From Liquidambar formosana (taxonomy: Eukaryota > Streptophyta > Magnoliopsida > Saxifragales > Altingiaceae): 64,000 nucleotides of DNA. This document shows, piece after piece, positions 28,449 to 37,498 of the stretch; within the stretch, counting starts at the first letter, position 1; each line of letters opens with the position of its first letter. The DNA is taken from positions 47,539,425 through 47,603,424 of the forward strand of contig CM077820.1 in NCBI GenBank assembly GCA_039720395.1, given 5' to 3'. The translations under genes were made by a program, and so were the position numbers. The notes below the pieces were generated by a model that had not been told where the DNA came from, ran no database searches, and saw only the letters and a program-made list of their open reading frames with translations.

Positions 28449-28820
28449 ATATATATCTTCAGGGGGGTCTTTTGCAATTTACCCAAATCTTTAATTTGAA
28501 TATAAGACAACCTGAGCTGTTTGAACCTAAAAATTGTTTCTTACTGATATAATATTTTCATTGTACTTTTTTTTTAAAAGAAAAGCAAAAGGGTAATGTC
28601 ACAATCTCAAATATTTGAAAGATTTTTATTATGTGTACAACCACCACCAAAAATGAATATAAATTATTACACAATGGTTTTGTGAAACGTCGTGTAGTTT
28701 ATTTATGTTTTTTGATCCTTTTCAATGGGCAGGGAAAGTAGAGTAAGAGAACTAGTCCAAGTATTACTCAGACTCATCTCTGCAGAATTGGCGCTCCAAA
28801 AGGTTAGCTTAGCCAGTTGA
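118..28820 (+). CDS. MON2: MON2 homologue (endosome/Golgi trafficking ARM-repeat protein), 3' part, 33 exons
   Basis: Large Dopey/MON2-family scaffold, related to the non-catalytic parts of big Arf-GEFs and acting in endosome-to-Golgi traffic. Spliced by eye with GT..AG and phase checks: 118-170, 497-566, 2261-2324, 2858-3006, 3135-3262, 3342-3399, 3664-3761, 4751-4838, 5000-5065, 5154-5213, 8370-8456, 8565-8751, 11995-12039, 12120-12272, 12341-12472, 12598-12650, 12747-12795, 14124-14182, 15611-15750, 15848-16029, 17833-17961, 18040-18125, 18213-18328, 18435-18547, 18808-18931, 19218-19339, 21550-21736, 22002-22230, 24245-24569, 25035-25174, 27369-27493, 27603-27807, 28733-28820. This gives about 1300 residues; the plant family is near 1630, so the N-terminal DCB part lies upstream. 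Typical stretches include RTLFNIAHRLHNVLGPSWVL, HVELSSLECAV and LVSTLDRCASRTCSLPVETV. One base too many is present in exon 11995-12039 (see findings). Positions 1-117 are intron. Confidence 0.93.
567..2260 (+). other. MON2 intron, 1.7 kb, repeat-bearing
   Basis: No coding signal. It holds an AT-rich tandem stretch (about 920-985), a 168-bp foldback MITE (1343-1510), a (GT)n run (about 1639-1661) and a (CT)n run (about 2081-2102). A short stretch near 750-775 with GTGTCGTGTCAGTGTC resembles the ACACG-rich ends seen again near 23935-23980. Nothing else recognised. Confidence 0.6.
1343..1510. mobile_element. 168-bp foldback MITE with ATTAA flanks
   Basis: Left end GGATCAGGATTAGGGGACTT and right end, read on the other strand, GGGTTAGGATTAAGGGACTT form terminal inverted repeats that continue for about 30 bp (both go on into TTAATTTT and GCAC). 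ATTAA occurs on both sides (1338-1342 and 1511-1515), consistent with a target duplication. The superfamily is not certain. Confidence 0.65.
3762..4750 (+). other. MON2 intron, about 1 kb, no recognised content
   Basis: AT-rich, with a short (TTG)n/(TTA)n-like stretch near 4428-4464. I see no coding or transposon signal. Confidence 0.5.
5300..5830 (+). mobile_element. Degenerate retroelement remnants (LTR-like, then LINE RNase H-like)
   Basis: 5365-5520 has a TATA-like TATAAATAG at about 5442 in a sequence that resembles plant copia LTRs in style only. 5540-5800 can be read in pieces as a LINE RNase H tail (SAYGKADELAS, with stops) and ends in CT- and C-rich tracts (5725-5770). Weak assignment. 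Confidence 0.3.
6099..7494. mobile_element. Non-autonomous hAT-like element, 1396 bp, TSD GTCTTGAT
   Basis: An 8-bp direct repeat GTCTTGAT lies at 6091-6098 and 7495-7502. Inside it the left end CAAGGACTTAAATATC matches the inverted right end CATGGTCTTAAATATC at 14 of 16 positions. Eight-base TSDs and CA-G-G-starting termini are typical of hAT elements. Subterminal zones carry many ATATCG/CGATAT motifs (6115-6190 and 7300-7490), as expected for transposase-binding repeats. No transposase is visible. About 6930-7170 has a less AT-rich interior with open frames that I cannot assign and that could be captured sequence. Lies in the 5214-8369 intron of MON2. Confidence 0.7.
9430..9950 (+). mobile_element. 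LINE 3' fragment
   Basis: Frame reading VILWVIWLERNVRIFSD (about 9496-9546), a conserved tail seen after the zinc-finger region of plant L1-type LINEs, followed by stop-riddled 3' sequence. Intron 8752-11994 of MON2. Confidence 0.5.
10204..10533 (-). mobile_element. TRIM (miniature LTR retroelement), 330 bp
   Basis: Two direct repeats of about 100 bp, 10204-10310 and 10428-10533, each with TTAGGTGGAGG, CAGGTATA and GTTAAACTTGATATTTAATC. Read on the minus strand, the first repeat is followed by TGCTATCAAAGC, a slightly changed initiator-Met primer-binding site. GTTTT flanks both ends (10199-10203 and 10534-10538). No coding capacity. Confidence 0.65.
10580..10745 (+). mobile_element. tRNA-derived SINE-like element
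   Basis: tRNA-like head: A-box-like GGTGCAATGATAAAAGAC, then CTCCGACTACCAAGTAGGA and a B-box-like GTTCGAGTC at 10627-10635. GCGGCCACTTTGCA follows, a form common in plant tRNA-related SINEs. No clear A tail or TSD. Confidence 0.45.
10813..11032 (+). mobile_element. 5'-truncated LINE 3' end with 17-bp target duplication
   Basis: AATCCGTATCAGATACC occurs at 10796-10812 and again at 11033-11049, directly after an A run. Between the copies is about 220 bp resembling LINE 3' UTR, ending GATTAATAATATCTATTTTG and poly(A). It interrupts an older GATAC-rich repeat that continues to about 11480. Confidence 0.65.
12315..12338 (+). repeat. (CT)n microsatellite acting as a polypyrimidine tract
   Basis: About 11-12 CT units directly before the CAG acceptor (12338-12340) of the MON2 exon 12341-12472. 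Confidence 0.8.
13184..13510 (+). mobile_element. 5'-truncated LINE 3' end
   Basis: Frame 13190-13372 reads ILEIFWVTWLERNARIFDD, the LINE C-terminal tail. It ends in A8 followed by (TAA)n. Near-identical flanks AATAATCTGGGATGT (13169-13183) and AATAATATGGGATAT (13511-13525) look like a target duplication. Intron 12796-14123 of MON2. Confidence 0.6.
14183..15610 (+). other. MON2 intron, 1.4 kb
   Basis: About 14520-14720 has a TATATATAG motif and a T-rich/TTAG-rich context similar in style to the LTR-like stretch at 5365-5520, so it may be an old LTR fragment. Short variants of GGAGCATCATATGATGTG recur at 14948-14965 and about 15287-15304. Nothing else recognised. Confidence 0.35.
16070..16612 (+). 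mobile_element. TRIM element with an extra internal LTR
   Basis: LTR-like direct repeats at 16070-16182 and about 16499-16612 share GGAAGTC, TTACCTGTTTGGGCCC and AGCTTAGGCTTTTGGGTT-like blocks. The first is followed at 16183 by TGGTATCAAAG, an initiator-Met primer-binding site. A purine-rich TTAGGGGAGC precedes the second. A third LTR-like piece at about 16341-16398 is again followed by TGGTATTAGAAC, suggesting a tandem or nested copy. No clean TSD. Same family as 10204-10533. Confidence 0.6.
16848..17371. mobile_element. PIF/Harbinger (Tourist-like) MITE, 524 bp
   Basis: Left terminus GGCCATCTCCAATTTTGACT and inverted right terminus GGGCATCTCCAGTCCTAACT, with TTA on both sides (16845-16847 and 17372-17374). 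TTA duplications and GG-CATCTCC termini fit Harbinger-type MITEs. AT-rich interior, no transposase. Intron 16030-17832 of MON2. Confidence 0.7.
19500..20920 (+). mobile_element. LINE remnant(s): RNase H and zinc-finger (zf-RVT) parts
   Basis: 19560-19790 reads as a LINE RNase H domain (IGKVKLNFDGSSLGNPR-like, then AEIHALLKM), with stops. 20206-20514 reads WKASVPLKVKVFAWTVVHKG, then C-x2-C and a DHLF stretch, the zf-RVT module that lies after the reverse transcriptase of plant LINEs. 20540-20760 has the C-terminal VVWLERNARIFEDK tail (frame changes). It ends ATAAATAG..A8 at about 20912-20919. RNase H lies before zf-RVT, the reverse of the usual order, so two insertions are likely. Intron 19340-21549 of MON2. 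Confidence 0.7.
21122..21163 (+). repeat. (GA)n microsatellite
   Basis: About 20 GA units in a MON2 intron; short open frames across it are not genes. Confidence 0.9.
21771..21942. mobile_element. 172-bp foldback MITE
   Basis: Left GGGGGAATTACAGAATGGCC and inverted right GGGGGAGTAACAAAATGGCC continue as imperfect inverted repeats for about 70 bp (CCGGC, then AAATAA and TCAATACAA blocks). No convincing TSD. Sits in the 265-bp intron 21737-22001, of which it makes up about two thirds. Confidence 0.65.
22770..23930 (+). mobile_element. LINE reverse-transcriptase fragment
   Basis: Read in several frames it resembles the segment just before and within a plant LINE reverse transcriptase: EEVVDRVEAQRIFARLMELK, then FHRVANAH, then FFRKCRHAVLEEVMRVFEEF and SQNAFIRDKQIFVSV-like. 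Multiple stops and frame changes. It contains a T/G homopolymer pair at about 22921-22957. Intron 22231-24244 of MON2. Confidence 0.7.
23930..24062. repeat. ACACG-rich diverged transposon end
   Basis: CACGGACACAGACACGTGAC followed by further ACGAC/GACAC units, then GGATACGATATGG. This style of short ACACG repeat is found at ends of some plant DNA transposons. No partner end identified. Confidence 0.3.
25310..26984 (+). mobile_element. Non-autonomous Helitron, 1675 bp, inserted in an (AT)n tract
   Basis: Starts TCTATACTACCTATAAAAAG and ends CTAG after a short hairpin-forming segment (CACGTGCAACGCACATGTGC at about 26955-26974). The preceding base is A and the following base T, the Helitron insertion rule, and (AT)n sequence lies on both sides (25271-25309 and 26985 on). 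No Rep/helicase coding seen. A possible tRNA-like SINE lies inside at about 26260-26420. Intron 25175-27368 of MON2. Confidence 0.75.
26260..26420 (+). mobile_element. Possible tRNA-related SINE inside the Helitron
   Basis: tRNA-like string GGATCGAGTGGTCCTAGGGC, then a B-box-like GAGTTTAACTC at about 26308-26318. No A tail or TSD seen. Confidence 0.3.
28065..28484. mobile_element. MULE-type foldback MITE, 420 bp, 9-bp TSD
   Basis: Left end GGGTAAATTGCAGATAACCC and right end ..TTTTGCAATTTACCC are inverted. The arms continue with the TTATGTTTTAATTTTGTCAA block and its complement near 28365-28390. AAATCTTTA flanks both sides (28056-28064 and 28485-28493); 9-bp duplications point to Mutator-like transposase. 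G- and C-homopolymers (about 28108-28128 and 28420-28437) lie in the arms. In the last-but-one intron region of MON2 (27808-28732). Confidence 0.75.
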
Positions 28821-29377
28821 AATGTGGAAAAAATGGTAGCATGCAGGCAACATGCAGTCCCATGTCAGAGCTCTGCCCAATTTATTTGTTCATACGAGGT
28901 TTAGGTGAGGAATTTTTTTCACTTCCTCCATAATTCGATGTTTTATTATTTAGGAGTTTGTACATTATTATAGAGGAAAAAAAAAAGAAAAAAAAGAAAA
29001 AAAGAAAATGTATGTTTGGTTGTATTCGAAACTGTTAGTCTCCGGGTAATCATATTACTCTCTTCTTGCCACTTTAAAGTGGTGAAAATGTATAATTTTC
29101 TATTGATATATATGGAATTCAAAATGTATTTTTGATCGCTTTGAAGGAAGTTCTTGAACACTTTCTTGATGACATAAGGCTTTGTACTTACCAAGATTGA
29201 CCCTTGGGTTGCTGATGTGGTTTTAAAATCAAATTGTGGTATGACGTTGCGTTTGAAATGGCACCATTCTGTTTTCATTACGATTATTGAATAGTTTCCA
29301 TGATGCTAAGAAATCATGTCATTAACAATATTTTACAGTGACAAATGATCTTTGTTTCAAAACTCCTATTTCATTTT
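28821..29377 (+). other. MON2 3' flank
   Basis: Contains the likely 3' UTR and then A-rich sequence (28976-29007). I see no clear AATAAA signal and no gene. Confidence 0.4.
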
Positions 29378-29378
29378 T

Positions 29379-29409
<31 letters not shown>

Positions 29410-29570
29410 GAAAAAAGAAGCATAAGACTGGCCAAGGACAAGACTTTCATTGGCTCTGTAGCGGGGAACGCTGGGACCGACTGTTCCAAGGAGTAGGAAG
29501 TTGAACCGACTAATGTGTAGGTCTTAGAATTCATCAATCCACCCAATTACACAGCCACTAGACCGTAAAA
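29378..29570 (-). mobile_element. SINE-like retroposon, poly(A) at 29410-29378
   Basis: On the minus strand a head with GTCTAGTGGCTGTG and a B-box-like GGTTCAACTTCC is followed by about 100 bp and a run of more than 30 A residues (T run 29378-29410 on the plus strand). Fits a tRNA-derived SINE; the TSD is not resolved. 29571-29753 beyond it holds nothing recognised. Confidence 0.4.
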
Positions 29571-29753
29571 GGTACAGTTACTCGTTCTCAGGCAAAGCTT
29601 ATTCGTAGAGGTCTAGTCAAGTGAAGAAACTTGAAACCACATTAGCAGCAGCAGAAGAAAAGAGGGGACCCAAACAAACAAACAAAAAAGAAAAAGGCCT
29701 CTCTCTAGCTCTCTCGGAAAAGCGATTACAAAATAGTAACTCATGAATGACAC

Positions 29754-29900
29754 TCAATTGTTCTGGTTTAGCCTAGCAGCTGCAGCTACCCCTCCCGGAT
29801 GTGTAGGAATGCTGGGATCATTCCGCAACTCTGCACTCGCCACCCCTTCAGCGTCTCAACGTGTCGCTGGTTTATCCGACGGTAGTTTTGCGGTTGCATC
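29754..29900 (-). pseudogene. LEA pseudogene, exon 3 with in-frame TGA
   Basis: 147 bp after acceptor TTGGGCAG. Phase 0 with exon 2. The TGA at 29858-29856 falls where the family has an acidic residue (ATR-x-DAEGV). The downstream part still reads to the natural terminator at 29756-29754. Confidence 0.85.
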
Positions 29901-30114
29901 CTGCCCAAATAAAGGAACAAGGAAAAACGGAAAATATGACACCTATTTTTGGAAATTACTGATTGATTGTCATGGTTATTTTATTTTATTTCAATCTTTT
30001 TCACTCAACATAATAGGAGGATTAGGAGGAATTCGCCAACTGGCAAGTGGTTGGTTTGGATGTACATTGATAAGCTAGAGCAATACAGATGAAAAGAGAG
30101 AGAGAAATCATTAC

Positions 30115-30449
30115 CGTGAGAACATCATCCAGCCTTGTCTTATCCTCATCCCTTGTTGCCCGGGCATTCAGAGTTGCTGCCGACTGAGCGGCAGCAGCAA
30201 CTCCGCCTGGAGTTCTTGTGGAACTACCGGCTGCTCTCACTTCTGCTGCTTGTACTGCAGCCGCATCGCTCCAATCCACTGGCTTCTGTCCGGCTGTCAT
30301 AGCAGTCGCTTCAAGTGCTTCGCCAATGGTGATTGCGGTACGACCCCCACCTTGGGCATAGGTGGATGGCGGTGCCATTGCTTGCAATGGAGCTGTTTGG
30401 CTATACTGCCCAATCACCTGTCCACCACAAGCATGCATGAGCACTTGTA
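30115..30449 (-). pseudogene. LEA pseudogene, exon 2 (main SMP domain)
   Basis: 335 bp, acceptor TTTTGCAG before 30449 and donor GTAATG after 30115. Encodes the central SMP repeat without a stop. This is the only intact coding piece of the gene. The intron to exon 3 is 214 bp (30114-29901). Confidence 0.85.
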
Positions 30450-31121
30450 CTGCAAAATTAATACTCCTATTTTTTAAGTTGTTGGATTCATAAGATTCAA
30501 TGATTGATTGGCGGAAATTTGATTTGTACAATACAAAAAGATGAATATAAGAGTAAATAGTCGGTATTAACAAATCCTTCCCTATATATATAATATATAC
30601 GTAACATCATGTAATGATTGATCTGAGTATGTGGTTTGTGACTACTATGTGTTGGCACATGAAATTCACATGTAGTCATGGACGTTTTAGATTTGACAAC
30701 ACAATGACATGCGGGTAAACCATTTTGTACTATTTCACTCACATTCTCCTACGCATCCATATGTGACAACTTCTCTTTATTTTTTTGTTGAGCCTCACAT
30801 GATTGTTTTCATCTTTACACTTTTGACACATAAGGTGGGTGGTAAAAAATGGATGAAATAGCATTTTCCATGTATATATATAGAGGGGGAGAAAGAAGAG
30901 ACTAAGTGAGTTCTTTTGGTAAGCAAAAGGTTTGTGAGTTACTAAAATGCACTTTTAGGAATTGAAGAGGAGGAATGTAATGAGAAGAAGTATAAAGGTT
31001 GAGCTCCGGTCCCAAGGATGGGGATGGGACATGATAAATATATCCATGTGGATTCTTCAAGCTACTAAATTTTTTAAGTTACTTCTCCAATTTTTCTTGT
31101 GGTGATACTAGTTAAAAGGAT
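30450..31121 (-). other. LEA intron 1, exon-2-proximal part
   Basis: Non-coding. It ends at the TSD AGGAT (31117-31121) of the retroelement. Rejoins 46467-47160 on the other side. Confidence 0.6.
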
Positions 31122-32012
31122 TGTAGACATTAAAATCTTGTAAAACTCAAATTACCGTTGGATGAGTCAAATATTCAAAATCTAAATTATTGGACTAGTC
31201 AAAGACAAATGAGACTCATTCAAACTATAAGTGGACATAGCCCACTTGATGAAAACAGGCCTAATGGTCTAACCCATGCATTGGCCCAACTCACCAAGTC
31301 AAACCCAAGTCATATGCCAACATAGCCCAGTACATCTTCATGGGCCCACATTTGGCATATGTCATCATTATGAGGTCCAAATCATCCTCATAAGAAAGTC
31401 CACTCATGAAATATTGCCTCCCATAATTTGGGGAAATTTGTCTCCCCAAATTTGGAAACCTTTCAATAAGAATTTCCATAAATTTCAAATGAATGAGAAA
31501 ATCCCTCCTTAATTAATTGTATTCCCTAAGACTTTGGGATGACAATCAATTCAAATTTAAAATTAAGGGGACAAATCTCCTTTTAAATAAATATTATTCC
31601 CTAAATCAAGGGAAGTCAAATTTGGGGTTTCCAAGAGAAGACCTCCACCCTTGCCTATAAATACAAGGCTCCAATCCATGAAGAAGCACACACAAATAGA
31701 GAGCTCCTACCGACACTCTGCCGAGAAGAAGCGACAAGAGCATCTTCACTACCAAGTTTGAGTTTCGAGATTAAACCACACGGCCCTCGAATCTAAACAA
31801 AGCAATTCAATCCACGTGTCTCTCTTAAGTGATTCAAGATCAAGCGCTCACCGCCTTTGGATCGTAAAGCTCACGGAGATTTAATTAGAAGAATACTTTC
31901 TTTTGTAAAAGATATTCATAGAGAATTGTACCCATTCATTTCATTTAATATAAATTGTTATTTGTTCGCATTTCTCGTTTCTTTATTTCAGGATACGAAA
32001 TTTGTGTGTACA
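31122..32012 (+). repeat. 5' LTR, 891 bp
   Basis: TG..CA ends. TATA box TATAAATA at 31656-31663, downstream of CCTCCACCCTTGCC; probable transcript start about 30 bp beyond. Near-identical to 45571-46461. Confidence 0.93.
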
Positions 32013-32018
32013 AATTTC

Positions 32019-32037
32019 TGGCACGCCCGGTGGGACC
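32019..32037 (+). other. Retroelement primer-binding site
   Basis: TGGCACGCCCGGTGGGACC begins 6 bp after the LTR; a TGG start is complementary to a tRNA CCA end. I did not identify the tRNA; it is not the initiator-Met type. Confidence 0.7.
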
Positions 32038-32088
32038 TCTTTGCCTCTCATCTTTATCTCTAAAGTTAACCTCAAGTCAACAACTGCA

Positions 32089-33900
32089 ATGGCTTCCAAG
32101 AAGGCTCAAATTGCTTACGACAAGAAAAGTGATGCCGCGAACATAAACACTTCGACTAGTAGCAACACCTCTATGGGCCCAATGACTCGTAGCAAATCCA
32201 AGGTAGCTACTTTGCCAAGTGCTTCGAACATGCCGCCCGTGAAGCGCTCTCAAGATACTACAAAGGCACGAACCGTCATCTCTTTAGCCACTCTGGGTGA
32301 AAAGAAGGATGCAACGACATCCTCAAGGAAAATGGCAACAACTTCGAGAGATTCACTATCTGAGGAGAAAACTTCACTTTCTGTTTCAGACGCTAACTTA
32401 AGCACAAGGTCTTCTCCAGGATCCCCAGGATCCTCTAAACGGGCAGTTAGTTCGGAGTTCTCTGAGTCATTTTCGCAATTTAATTCCATGGTCATGCCAG
32501 TAATGATGACGGTCCCTACTACTTCTACAAAAGAGAAATTCGCTGAGATGGAGCGTGTTGTCGCGAAGCTTGTTAAGGCAAATAAGGAGAAAGACCTTCA
32601 AATTGCGTCTCTCATGAATAAACTAGAAGCACACAATGTTGGAGAATCTAGTCAAGGTCATACACACCCTCCCAGCTCACAATGTTGGAGAATCTAGTCA
32701 AGGTCATACACACCCTCCCAGCTTCACTCCTCAAAACATCCCAGCCTTTGAGATCCCAAATAGGTCCACAGCGGTGCCGCAGGCTAACCCATCACCCCAA
32801 GCTACTTCTATTGCTTCATTGTCCGTGGAACAACTTCAAGACATGATAACAAACACCATCAAAGCGCAGTACGGGAACTCTTCACAAAATACACCCGTAT
32901 ACTCAAAGCCATACACCAAGCGGATCGACAATATGAGGATGCCTTCTGGCTACCAACCACCTAAGTTTCTACAGTTTAATGGTAAGGGCAATCCAAGGCA
33001 GCATCTTGCTCATTTCGTGGAGACTTGTAATAATGCTGGCACGGAAGGGGACTTGCTTGTTAAACAATTCGTGCGTTCTCTTAAAGGAAACGCGTTCGAT
33101 TGGTACACCGATATTGAGCCTCAATCTATTGACAATTGGGAACAAATGGAACGGGAGTTTAAAAATCGATATTTTAGCACTCGCCGCACGGTGAGCATGA
33201 TTGAACTCACGAATACTAAGGAGTGGAAAGACGAACCTGTTATCGACTACATAAACCGGTAGGCGTACGTTGAGCTTAGATTGCAAGGATCAACTATCAG
33301 AGATATCAGCTGTGGAGATGTGCATACAAGGCATGCATTGGGGTCTACTTTACATCCTTCAAGGGATCAAGCCCCACACCTTTGAAGAACTGGCTACCCG
33401 AGCTCACGACATGGAACTTAGTATTTCTAGTCATGGCAACGACAAGCCTCCTATCGTCGATAGACAAAAAGAAAGGAAAGAAGTGAAGAGAAATGATAAG
33501 TCTTCAAAGAACGTCACGAAGGAAGCAATGGCAGTAAATGCAGTTCCTATTAAGATATCTGGGAGAGAGAAAATGAAAGAAGAAAAGAGAGCCGAGCGAC
33601 GCCAAGAGAGTGGTAAGCGTTATCTAACTCTGAAAGAAATGGAAGAGAAAGAATACCCTTTTACAGATTCTGACATGCCTGGTATGCTTAAAGATTTGTT
33701 AGAGAAAAAGGTGATCAAACTCCCAGAATGCAAACGACCGCAAGAGATGGGACGCGTTGATGATCCAAGGTACTTGCAAATATCATCGCATCGTCAGCCA
33801 TCCGGTAGAGAAGTGCTTTGTCCTAAAGGAATTGATTGTGAGCCTGGTGAAAGCAGGAAAGATTGACTTAGATCTTGAAGGCATAGCAGAAGCAAATCAT
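32089..33900 (+). pseudogene. Tat retroelement gag, broken
   Basis: Starts at ATG 32089 with MASKKAQ and soon MGPMTRSKSK, usual for Tat gag. The capsid-like part (LQFNGKGNPRQHLAHFVETC, FDWYTDIEPQSIDNWEQMER) lies at about 32960-33180, and a C-x2-H..H-x3-C zinc-knuckle-like stretch (CKYHRIVSHPVEKC) near 33773-33815. Lesions: a 46-bp tandem duplication (32632-32677 and 32678-32723), TAG at 33260-33262 with a frame change, and a further frame change near 33760. Confidence 0.8.
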
Positions 33901-34678
33901 ACTGCCGTCTCTTTTGGACTACTTAGTTATAGGTGCATTTCATCTAAGACGTCGACGAACGTAACAATGCAGGGGGTATGCTTTCAGACACTTCAATTTG
34001 GGTCACTTGTCCCTATGAAGGTTCCACTTGTAATTGATAATATGAAGGTTCCACTTGTAATTGGTGATTCAATATCTGATTCTAAAGCTCATGTTGTCGA
34101 CGAAGAAGGATGGACACTTGTTACACAACAGAAGCCGCAGAGACTACTTTTATCTCAACTCCGACAAGATTGGCCAAAAAAGAGGCAACCTAATGTGAAT
34201 CCGCTTTCCTACTCGAAAAATGTGGTTTTTAAAAGAGCTACGACTCAATGTGCTAAGATTGGTGAGGAAGAATCCTATATTCAAAAAGCTCGAGCATTTG
34301 TTACCCTACGAGAGTTCTTCCCAAAGGGTTTCTTAGAAGACGATGTAACCGAAGCAACTCACATGGTTTCATGCTATGAGATTCATGACAAAGAGGAGTC
34401 TTCTAAGGATGAAGAAGAGGTGTTGGACATTCCCGCGACTGATAGCGATTCTAATCGGGTTTCTATAAAATCTGAAACTTCCGCCTCTTTAGAGAAGCTA
34501 CCAGCGCAATTTAGTCTACAAGACGCATTGCGACTTCCCCAAACAATGCGAGAAGCGCTAGCCTAAAGCTCTCGAAGAGCCTAACAAGTTTGTTTCTGAA
34601 AAAGGAGAACTAGATGAGAACTCTATTGCATGCACTTCTTGCTGCACAGCCATTGCTTTCTCTGATGAAGATTTACAA

Positions 34679-35482
34679 TTGGGTTCCAAACCTCACAACC
34701 GTCCACTCTTCATATCTGGTTACTTACAGGAACAGAAAGTCAATCGCATCCTTATTGATGGAGGTTCGGCTGTCAATATTATGCCAAAGCTAACAATGAA
34801 ACAATTAGGGATTGCGGTCACAGACTTAACTCAAAGTCGTTTGATGATACAAGGGTTCAACCAAGGAGGGCAACATGCAATTGGCATGATCCGTCTAAGC
34901 CTCGCTATTGGAGAATTGATCTCGAGTACATTGTTCCATGTGATCGATTCAAAAACATCTTACAATCTACTTTTGGGTCGGCCTTGGGTGCATGAGAACG
35001 GAGTGGTTCCATCAACACTTCATCAGTGCTTCAAGTTTTACAAGAACGGAGAGCCAAAGAAGGTTAATCCTGATGTCAAACCGTTTACTGAGGCGGAAAC
35101 CTATTTCGCTGATGCAAAGTTTTATGAAGACTCTGGTGCTGTACGTGAAGTTCTTCCCATTGAGATTCCGTCCATAGGGAAGATGAAGCATAGAAAGAAT
35201 AGACAAGATAATCCACCTATAGTAAAGGATGTCGTTGTTAAAACCAATGACCTAGCCCCAAATAGTTCTCCTGAAGAAGAAAGATCAAATTTAAAGGCTC
35301 TTTGCACTTCTCCAATATATCGGTATGTTCCTATATCTCGACGAAAGGAGGGAGAATCCCCGTTCGTCAAATGTTCAAAGATACAAGTGGATAAGGCAAA
35401 GCATTCTCGAGAGCTAGAAGAAGGAGATCTTCACGTCCTTAAAGGAGGAATGACAATGCCCCTTACAACTGTAAGTCCGTGA
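34679..35482 (+). pseudogene. Tat retroelement protease region
   Basis: Retropepsin motif ILIDGGSAVNIMP; the active-site Asp codon is at 34757-34759. RLSLAIGELISSTLFHVID and LLGRPWVHENGVVPS follow, usual for this lineage. Stops on both sides (TAA at 34564-34566, TGA at 35480-35482) separate it from gag and RT. Confidence 0.8.
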
Positions 35483-35632
35483 ACCAAAGTTAACAAATCA
35501 TTAAAAGGATTTGTTAGGCCCTCAGGATCACCAACAGAACATGGCATTCTCTCTGATAAGCAAATTAGTGAAGGGTTTGATCCAAAAGCATACAAGTTAC
35601 TAGCCAAATCTAGTTATGATTTTTCTAATCCT

Positions 35633-37497
35633 ATGCCATTAGGAGAACTAAATGTAGAGGTGACTGGAGAAAGAATCCATGGCTTGAATGAGACACAAAA
35701 GAAGTTGAAGCAAAAAGGTTATGCTATCGATCCTCCCAAAGTTGGTCTTGGTTTTGTGCCTCCACAACCTATCCGAATCTCTTCTAAGGGAAAAGGAAAG
35801 GAAGTAAGTACGCAACACATAACAGTTGAGGTGGTTGAGGAAACTAAGAGAAATGATCAAAAGTTTGCACTTCGTATTCTTGCATTCAATCGCATAAAAT
35901 ATTTAGCTACTCGAGTCTCCGTCTTTCGCAGGCTAAGTGTTTTCAAAAGCAAAAAAAGGGATTCAAGTTGTTACCAACATAAATCGGTCTTCGATCGAAT
36001 TGGGACTCCAAGTTCTTCGTCAAAAAGTAAACAATGTCTCAGGAAAGAAGAGAAAGATTTGATAGAAGTAAAGGATGACAAAGAAACCCGTAGTTTAATC
36101 CCATCTCGCATGAAACGTCGATCGACATTGGTGGTTAATGTAGGGGATACTCTCAAGGCTAGACGTTGCACTACAGTGTTTACTCGCCAGCAAGAAGATC
36201 ATAACCAAGAGGATGATGAAGGGGAGGAGATTCAAGCTGTCTACCACATTACCGTTGATGTAGACTCTAGTTCAGAATCCTCAGATGACAAACTTGAGCA
36301 TGCCCCTCGAGCATTAGATGACGGTGGGCAATCCACGGTAGATGAACTTAAGGAACTCAACTTGGGCACAAATGATGATCCCCGACCAATCTTTGTGAGT
36401 ACACTTTTGTCCCCCAAAGAAGAGAAACAATACTTCGAACTCTTGTTAGAGTGTCGAGATGTTTTCGCATGGTCGTACAAAGAAATGCCGGGTCTTAACC
36501 CAAAAGTAGCAGTCCACTATCTTGCTGTCAAGAATGGAGTTCGTCCAATCAAGCAGGCCCAACGCCGCTTCCGGCCAGAACTTGTTCCACAAATAGAAAC
36601 TGAGATCAACAAATTGATTGAAGCGGGATTCATTAGAGAGGTAAAATACCCAACGTGGATTGCCAATATTGTCCCAGTCCAGAAGAAGAATGGACAAATT
36701 CGCATTTGTGTGGATTTTCGAGACTTGAACAACGCATGCCCAAAATATGACTTCCCTTTACCCATCATTGAGCTCATGGTTGATGCAACAGCGGGACATG
36801 AGGCACTGTCTTTTATGGATGGCTCATCTGGCTACAACCAAATAAGAATGGCGCCAAAAGATGAGGAACTTACTGCCTTTCGTACACCAAAAGGTATTTA
36901 TTGTTACAATGTAATGCCATTTGGGTTAAAGAATGCTGGCGCGACTTACCAACGTGCAATGCAAAGGATCTTTGATGATATGTTGCACAAAAATATTGAA
37001 TGCTATGTGGATGACGTGGTAGTTAAATCTAAGAAAAGGGAGGATCATTACAAGATCTACGCATAGTATTCAATCGGTTGAGAAGATACTAGCTCAAGAT
37101 GAACCCCCTTAAGTGTGCCTTTGGAGTCGCTTCGGGAAAGTTTCTCGGCTTCATTGTGAGGCATCGAGGAATTGAGGTGGACCAATCCAAAATTGATGCC
37201 ATAAGGAACATGCCTGAACCAAGGAATTTGAAAGAGCTTAGAAGCCTTCAAGGTCGACTTGTATATATCCGTCGGTTTATCTCAAACCTAGCCGGGCGAT
37301 GCCAACCCTTCAATCGGCTTATGAAGAAAGGGACTCAATTTGAGTGGGACCAAGCTTGTAGTAATGCTTTAAAAAGCATTAAGGACTATTTGCTCAGTCC
37401 TCCTGTTTTAGGCGCGCCTATGCCAGGAAAGCAAGCTTATACTCTATATTGCTGCACAAGAGCTATCACTTGGGGCCCTTCTCGCACAAGAAAATGA
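35633..37497 (+). pseudogene. Tat retroelement reverse transcriptase
   Basis: RT fingers/palm from about 36490: PVQKKNGQIRICVDFRDLN, SGYNQIRMAPKDEELTAFRT, MPFGLKNAGATYQRAM and the catalytic YVDD at 37004-37015. A frame change and TAG near 37050-37066 and another stop near 37090 break it from the thumb/connection part (MNPLKCAFGVASGKFLGFIV from 37099). Confidence 0.88.
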
Positions 37498-37498
37498 C

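Noticed and set aside
29743..30477. Plus-strand ORFs of 111 and 75 codons
   Set aside because: Antisense shadows of LEA exons 2 and 3.
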